NCBI GenBank assembly: GCA_036897095.1
Contig: JAYMSP010002844.1
Location: 1 to 22,238, forward strand
Origin: Plantago elongata
Lineage: Eukaryota > Streptophyta > Magnoliopsida > Lamiales > Plantaginaceae
Reading direction: 5' to 3'
Length of the DNA: 22,238 nucleotides
Part shown: piece after piece, positions 18,786 to 22,238 of the stretch
Position numbering within the stretch: the first letter of the stretch is position 1
Layout: every line of letters starts with the position of its first letter
Translations under genes and position numbers: made by a program
The notes under the pieces: model-generated
Database searches by the model: none
What the model was told of the DNA's origin: nothing
Seen by the model: only the letters and a program-made list of their open reading frames with translations

Positions 18786-19215
18786 CTAGGCTAGACAACT
18801 TGAGAAAGTTGATTATGTTATACAAACTCACTCATCTTATGCCTATAATTGTATTGACAGGGACAAGGAACGGCCTGGAATCAAAAGGATATGGTACAAC
18901 AAATTAAGATGAAGATTAGGGAGGCTGGGAATGCTAAAATGGAACTGGTTCATAGAAAAGGCAATGGAGCTGCTGACTGCTTGCAAAGATCGGTAGTGAA
19001 TATCATCTTGAAGACTATAAATCATCTTTTGAGTGTTGTGATTCCCACCCTTCTAATATAATTAAACTTCGTAGTGGTTTGTGTATTTGGGATATTTGTC
19101 TGAAGTGGCTTGGTTTGTACATAAAACGAAATGTGAACAGTGTGATTCTTTATATGGTTTCCATAGAAGGCCGCGAATGTGAACTATAATTTTATGTGTA
19201 GTTTAAAAATAAAAA
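18786..19215 (+). mobile_element. 5'-truncated LINE (L1-type) insertion
   Basis: 430 bp between perfect 18-bp duplications. It begins inside a coding region, contains the end of an RNase H-like domain, a non-coding 3' UTR-like part (19035-19200) and ends in an A-rich tail (aaaaataaaaaa). 5' truncation, a 3' A tail and long target duplications are the marks of non-LTR retrotransposition. Perfect duplications suggest it is younger than the decayed elements around it. Confidence 0.85.
18861..19055 (+). pseudogene. RNase H-like (RVT_3) C-terminus of the truncated LINE
   Basis: The plus-strand frame reads MVQQIKMKIREAGN and then MELVHRKGNGAADCL, matching the C-terminal RVT_3 motif (R-x-x-N then AD-x-L). 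It continues to a stop near 19060. Only the end of the open reading frame was copied into this insertion, so it encodes nothing functional. Confidence 0.75.
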
Positions 19216-19233
19216 AACCACTCAGAACAGAAC
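19216..19233 (+). repeat. Right 18-bp target-site duplication of the LINE fragment
   Basis: Exact copy of 18768-18785, directly after the A-rich tail. Confidence 0.85.
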
Positions 19234-19409
19234 AATTTGCAACCTTTTAGTAGCTAGTCTAACTGAAAGTAAGATGATAAAGTACAAATGAATTATTTTG
19301 TCCAGGGGTGATCTAGTTGGTACTGTGATAGGTTCTGTCCAGGAAAGTTCCTTATAACTAGGGATATAAATGAAACGAACGTTTATAATTTTACCAAAAT
19401 TTCTTCGTA

Positions 19410-21545
19410 TCAGGTGCCACCATTTTCTTCTTGTGCATCAGCAATTTGGGGAGTTGGATATACTTCAAGATTATCCTCTACAATTCCCGTCTCTTCATTT
19501 TCCGTCTCTTGATATCTCTCATATCTGTACAAACAAGCCAGTGGAACAAATACAACAAAATTCGCACCACTTAAAGCCGCCAGGAACCAATAATAATTAT
19601 CCAACCGGCTCCTATTAAGTGTAAACTGGAACCAGTGTGGTTTAACTCGGCTCACAACGTGAACTGTCAGCACATTGAGCAAGTATCCAAGGCCGGACAC
19701 TCCCCTGGCGAAGTGAACCTGGTAATCTTTCATTGATTTAGGAGCCTGTAAAGCGAAAAACGCAACCACACTCTTCTGCATGAAAGCGTTAAGTCCTGCA
19801 AGCAGGAAAAACTGGAAAAGCAGCCAGTATAAACTCATCGGTATAGCATCATCAGGCTTGTCTAATAAACCATTGTGTCGAATCACATTAAGTCTCATCA
19901 TCTCAATCCTAGCAGCTGTTATGCAACAAAGTACTGAAAATATCATTGCGAAGCCAATGCCTAAAGCAGATCTTCCACCTTCAATTGGGTTTTTTACTAC
20001 ATTTGGTGCTGTACCTTCTTCTTTATATAAAAGTTTATCCGCCCAACCTTCAAACGTACCCTTGGCAGTTTCAGAAAACAACAGGAGGATCTGCACCGGG
20101 ACATTCCATTTGCCCACTTTGCGATTCAAGTGGTTTGCTTGTTCAACAAAGTAAGTGTTCCCAATAGATGAAACAGCCCCGCAAATTATAAATGTCATCC
20201 ACATTTGGATCATGCGAATAGCAATCTTTGCTTCTTCCACTTCTGCTTTCGTGCAAACTATCCACTTGTTTACATCATCTTCTGGGCGCCCATTATATAA
20301 TGCTGCCTTTTCCAAGAACCTGAATCATTCACATTAATATCAACCTATTTAAATTAGTGATTATAGTGCATAAAAAATGGAGTGGTACACACCTGAGACC
20401 ACGTGTAAATGACCTAATTTGATTTTTGGGATCTTGCCTATACCGCAATTCATTAGACTCAAACGATTTGAACATCTTGGTAGAACAGGCCACAAACACT
20501 CTGATCACGTTGGTTACTGGACTTCCTAGAGGAGTAATATTATCATATTTCGTGCAACCAGAGAGAAACAAAACCATCCCGAGAAAAGTGCAAATTGCTG
20601 GTATCAGAAAGCGTATGAACCAAGGTTTTATATACGGTAGTGCTATAGCTCCTGTTATTGCCGTAATAGCCACACCAATAAATCCAAATATTTGCCAAAG
20701 ACTCGTTCCCCCAAATCTTTTATCCGTTTCATATCTTGTATCCGTTTCATATCTTGTATCCGTTTCATCTTTCAGCTGCTTTTCAAGAAAGGGGTGTAGA
20801 GAGACTTTGTAACCAGACATCCCAACAGCAACCAATACCATACCGGTATAGAAAAGAATTCTCTGTGTGCGTCCAATACATTCGCTCTCATACTGTTTAC
20901 ATGTACCAGTACTATTTGCGAGCACTGGTGGCGTTGACATAAATACAAACAACATTCCCTGAGAAAAACCAGAGACACCCATAAAGCTAACTAAACAATG
21001 AGCGTAACAGCCTACTACAAACAGATGCATTTAGAACGTAAGAAACCAATATCAATACACATCTCTACTGTGAGGCTTTAGATAAATGAGATGGAATTAC
21101 ATCAAATGTCAATGCCACAGGAAGAGCTAAATTGCCAAAAAATGTAATGTAAAATTGCATATCCACATTTATAATAAGTCACGAAGGATGAGGAAAATAC
21201 TGACCAAACTGTATGCTATGCTGGACAGAAATAGCATCCACAAATGGTTGAAAGAAGCTTGAACGAGCCAGAGGAATAAGCCAGGCAAGATCAAACGAAT
21301 TCCAGACCAGAAGTTGAGAATAGCGGCGGCATGTGTAAAGCTGAGTCCCCAAACATCAGTTAAGTAATTTTGCATCACAAAGAACGCGTACACAGTCAAT
21401 ATGTCAGCACATATCAGCGCTGCAATGTGTAGGTACAGAATGAATGACAATCAACAGAGATAAAGACTTTTGATATATACTACTAATGAAAGAGGTCCGA
21501 GTCGAATCCCATACAAGAAATCCTGACGAAGCTTCCTGTAGCCAT
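19410..21545 (-). CDS. NPF (NRT1/PTR family) transporter, gene B, probably subfamily NPF5
   Basis: Minus-strand exons are 21545-21515 (31 bp), 21419-21205 (215), 20958-20393 (566) and 20319-19410 (910), all GT-AG; the total of 1722 bp gives 573 residues with no internal stop. Exon 1 and 2 lengths and all intron phases equal those of gene A, so the two are tandem duplicates, B being upstream. Family marks: NYLTDVWGLSFTHAAA (about 29-44), MSTPPVLANSTG (89-100), GALALP-like GAIALPYIKPW, RFLEKAALYNG after residue 270, VEEAKIAIRM, SSIGNTYFVEQA, LYWLLFQFFLLAGLNAF and LNRSRLDNYYW. Helix 1 (SLICADIL) lacks the ExxE[R/K] motif, but the helix-4 basic residue is kept as Lys133. A hydrophilic insert at 147-164 repeats ETDxRY three times and accounts for most of the extra length over A. 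Function: membrane carrier of unknown substrate. Confidence 0.93.
20721..20768 (-). repeat. 18-bp coding tandem repeat in gene B
   Basis: Two exact 18-bp units (tatccgtttcatatcttg at 20721 and 20739) plus a 12-bp partial third at 20757. On the coding strand they give the ETDTRY, ETDTRY, ETDKRF hexapeptides in the loop between helices 4 and 5. Exact copies suggest recent slippage. Confidence 0.9.
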
Positions 21546-21561
21546 AGCACAACAGCACCCT

Positions 21562-21652
21562 CTACAAGGAAATGAGATTGCTCAAGTTAGCCAAAAAATA
21601 CCACATTAATCATCATTTCAAGCATATACTCCAATTAAAGAACTAAGCTTGC
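21562..21652 (-). other. Possible 5' UTR intron of gene B with a GC donor
   Basis: On the minus strand the acceptor ttccttgtag (exon edge 21561) lies 15 bases before the ATG, at nearly the same place as in gene A. The matching donor region reads GAGTAG then gcaagc, a good fit to the minor GC-AG class. The 91-bp length is close to the 99 bp in A. It rests on comparison with A only. Confidence 0.4.
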
Positions 21653-21659
21653 CTACTCG

Positions 21660-22238
21660 CAACGAATAGCTTAGCTCCAACTTCAAAGAAAACCAATAAG
21701 CCTATAAGCTTTAGATACAGGTTTTACTTGAGGATATGGCGAAGACTCTGATCACTACAGGTCAACTCTCAAACAATAATCTTGTTGGTCATGTACTGGT
21801 CCTGGTAGGTACAAAATGATACATACTATACTAATCAATATTTGTCCCTTTCATCCAAGTTGCTTAATGATACAGATGAGGAAGGGAAAAATTGCAAAAC
21901 TGGTCCTCTAAATGGAGTTCCTCTGCTTTTTTGGTCCTTTTTTTTTCTTGTTTTAATGTTAGTCCTAACGACCGTATAAAAGTACATATATTCATTGAAA
22001 ATTTACAAGTAAGTTCCACAAGTTTCAACTCTTTATACATAAACACCAAAACTTTCAAATCATTATAAATTAATCTCAAAAAATTTAATAATTTAAATTT
22101 CACCCCACTACATTCCACCAATTTTACAAATGAATATATACATGTCGACTTCCTATTTGTTCCGTCATGTATTTTGTAAAATTAATTTAAAAATTAATTT
22201 TAAATTATAAAAAAATATATAAAAATTCTAACAAAATA
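21660..22238. other. Upstream flank of gene B and AT-rich edge of window
   Basis: Contains the presumed gene B promoter, with no clear TATA box. From about 21881, gggaaaaattgcaaaactgg followed by tggtcctttttt looks like the end of another DNA element that continues past the window edge (similar aattgcaaa words start the 14635 element). No gene is visible. Confidence 0.35.

Overview
The window is nuclear DNA of a flowering plant, most likely a eudicot. It is AT-rich, its two genes have spliced exons with GT-AG introns, and it is full of plant transposable elements (Ty1/copia, LINE, hAT, Stowaway-like MITEs). Nothing in it fixes the species. No rRNA, tRNA or CRISPR array was found.

Layout. (1) 1-111 looks like the end of a hAT-type transposon. 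(2) 273-6392 is a complete but dead Ty1/copia retrotransposon with both LTRs, primer-binding site, polypurine tract and a perfect 5-bp target duplication. Its reverse transcriptase is split by a solo LTR from a second element (4602-5139). (3) 6398-8652 is intergenic, with a short tandem repeat and an LTR-like block read on the minus strand. (4) 8705-9150 is a decayed RNase H-like (RVT_3) fragment. (5) 9531-11567 (minus) is an intact four-exon NPF (NRT1/PTR family) transporter gene of 554 residues, called A below. (6) 11588-19409 is about 8 kb of nested repeats: a GC-rich hairpin cluster, a Stowaway-like MITE split by another inverted-repeat element that carries a 60-bp satellite, an RVT_3 fragment split by a hAT element, a long hairpin MITE, and a 5'-truncated LINE with an 18-bp target duplication. 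(7) 19410-21545 (minus) is a second intact NPF gene of 573 residues, called B.

A and B are a tandem duplicate pair. Coding exon lengths are 31/215/512/907 in A and 31/215/566/910 in B, with identical intron phases; both probably also have an intron in the 5' UTR. Both are transcribed leftward, B upstream of A. They encode twelve-helix plasma-membrane or tonoplast type transporters whose substrate cannot be read from sequence. Both lack the ExxE[R/K] proton-coupling motif of typical NPF proteins, and they differ at the position of the conserved helix-4 lysine. Each has also gained its own small in-frame tandem repeat. The rest of the window is best read as a record of repeated insertions around and between these two genes. 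I did not find a clear new biological system; the most promising leads are the unusual NPF pair and the three separate cases of one element inserted into another.
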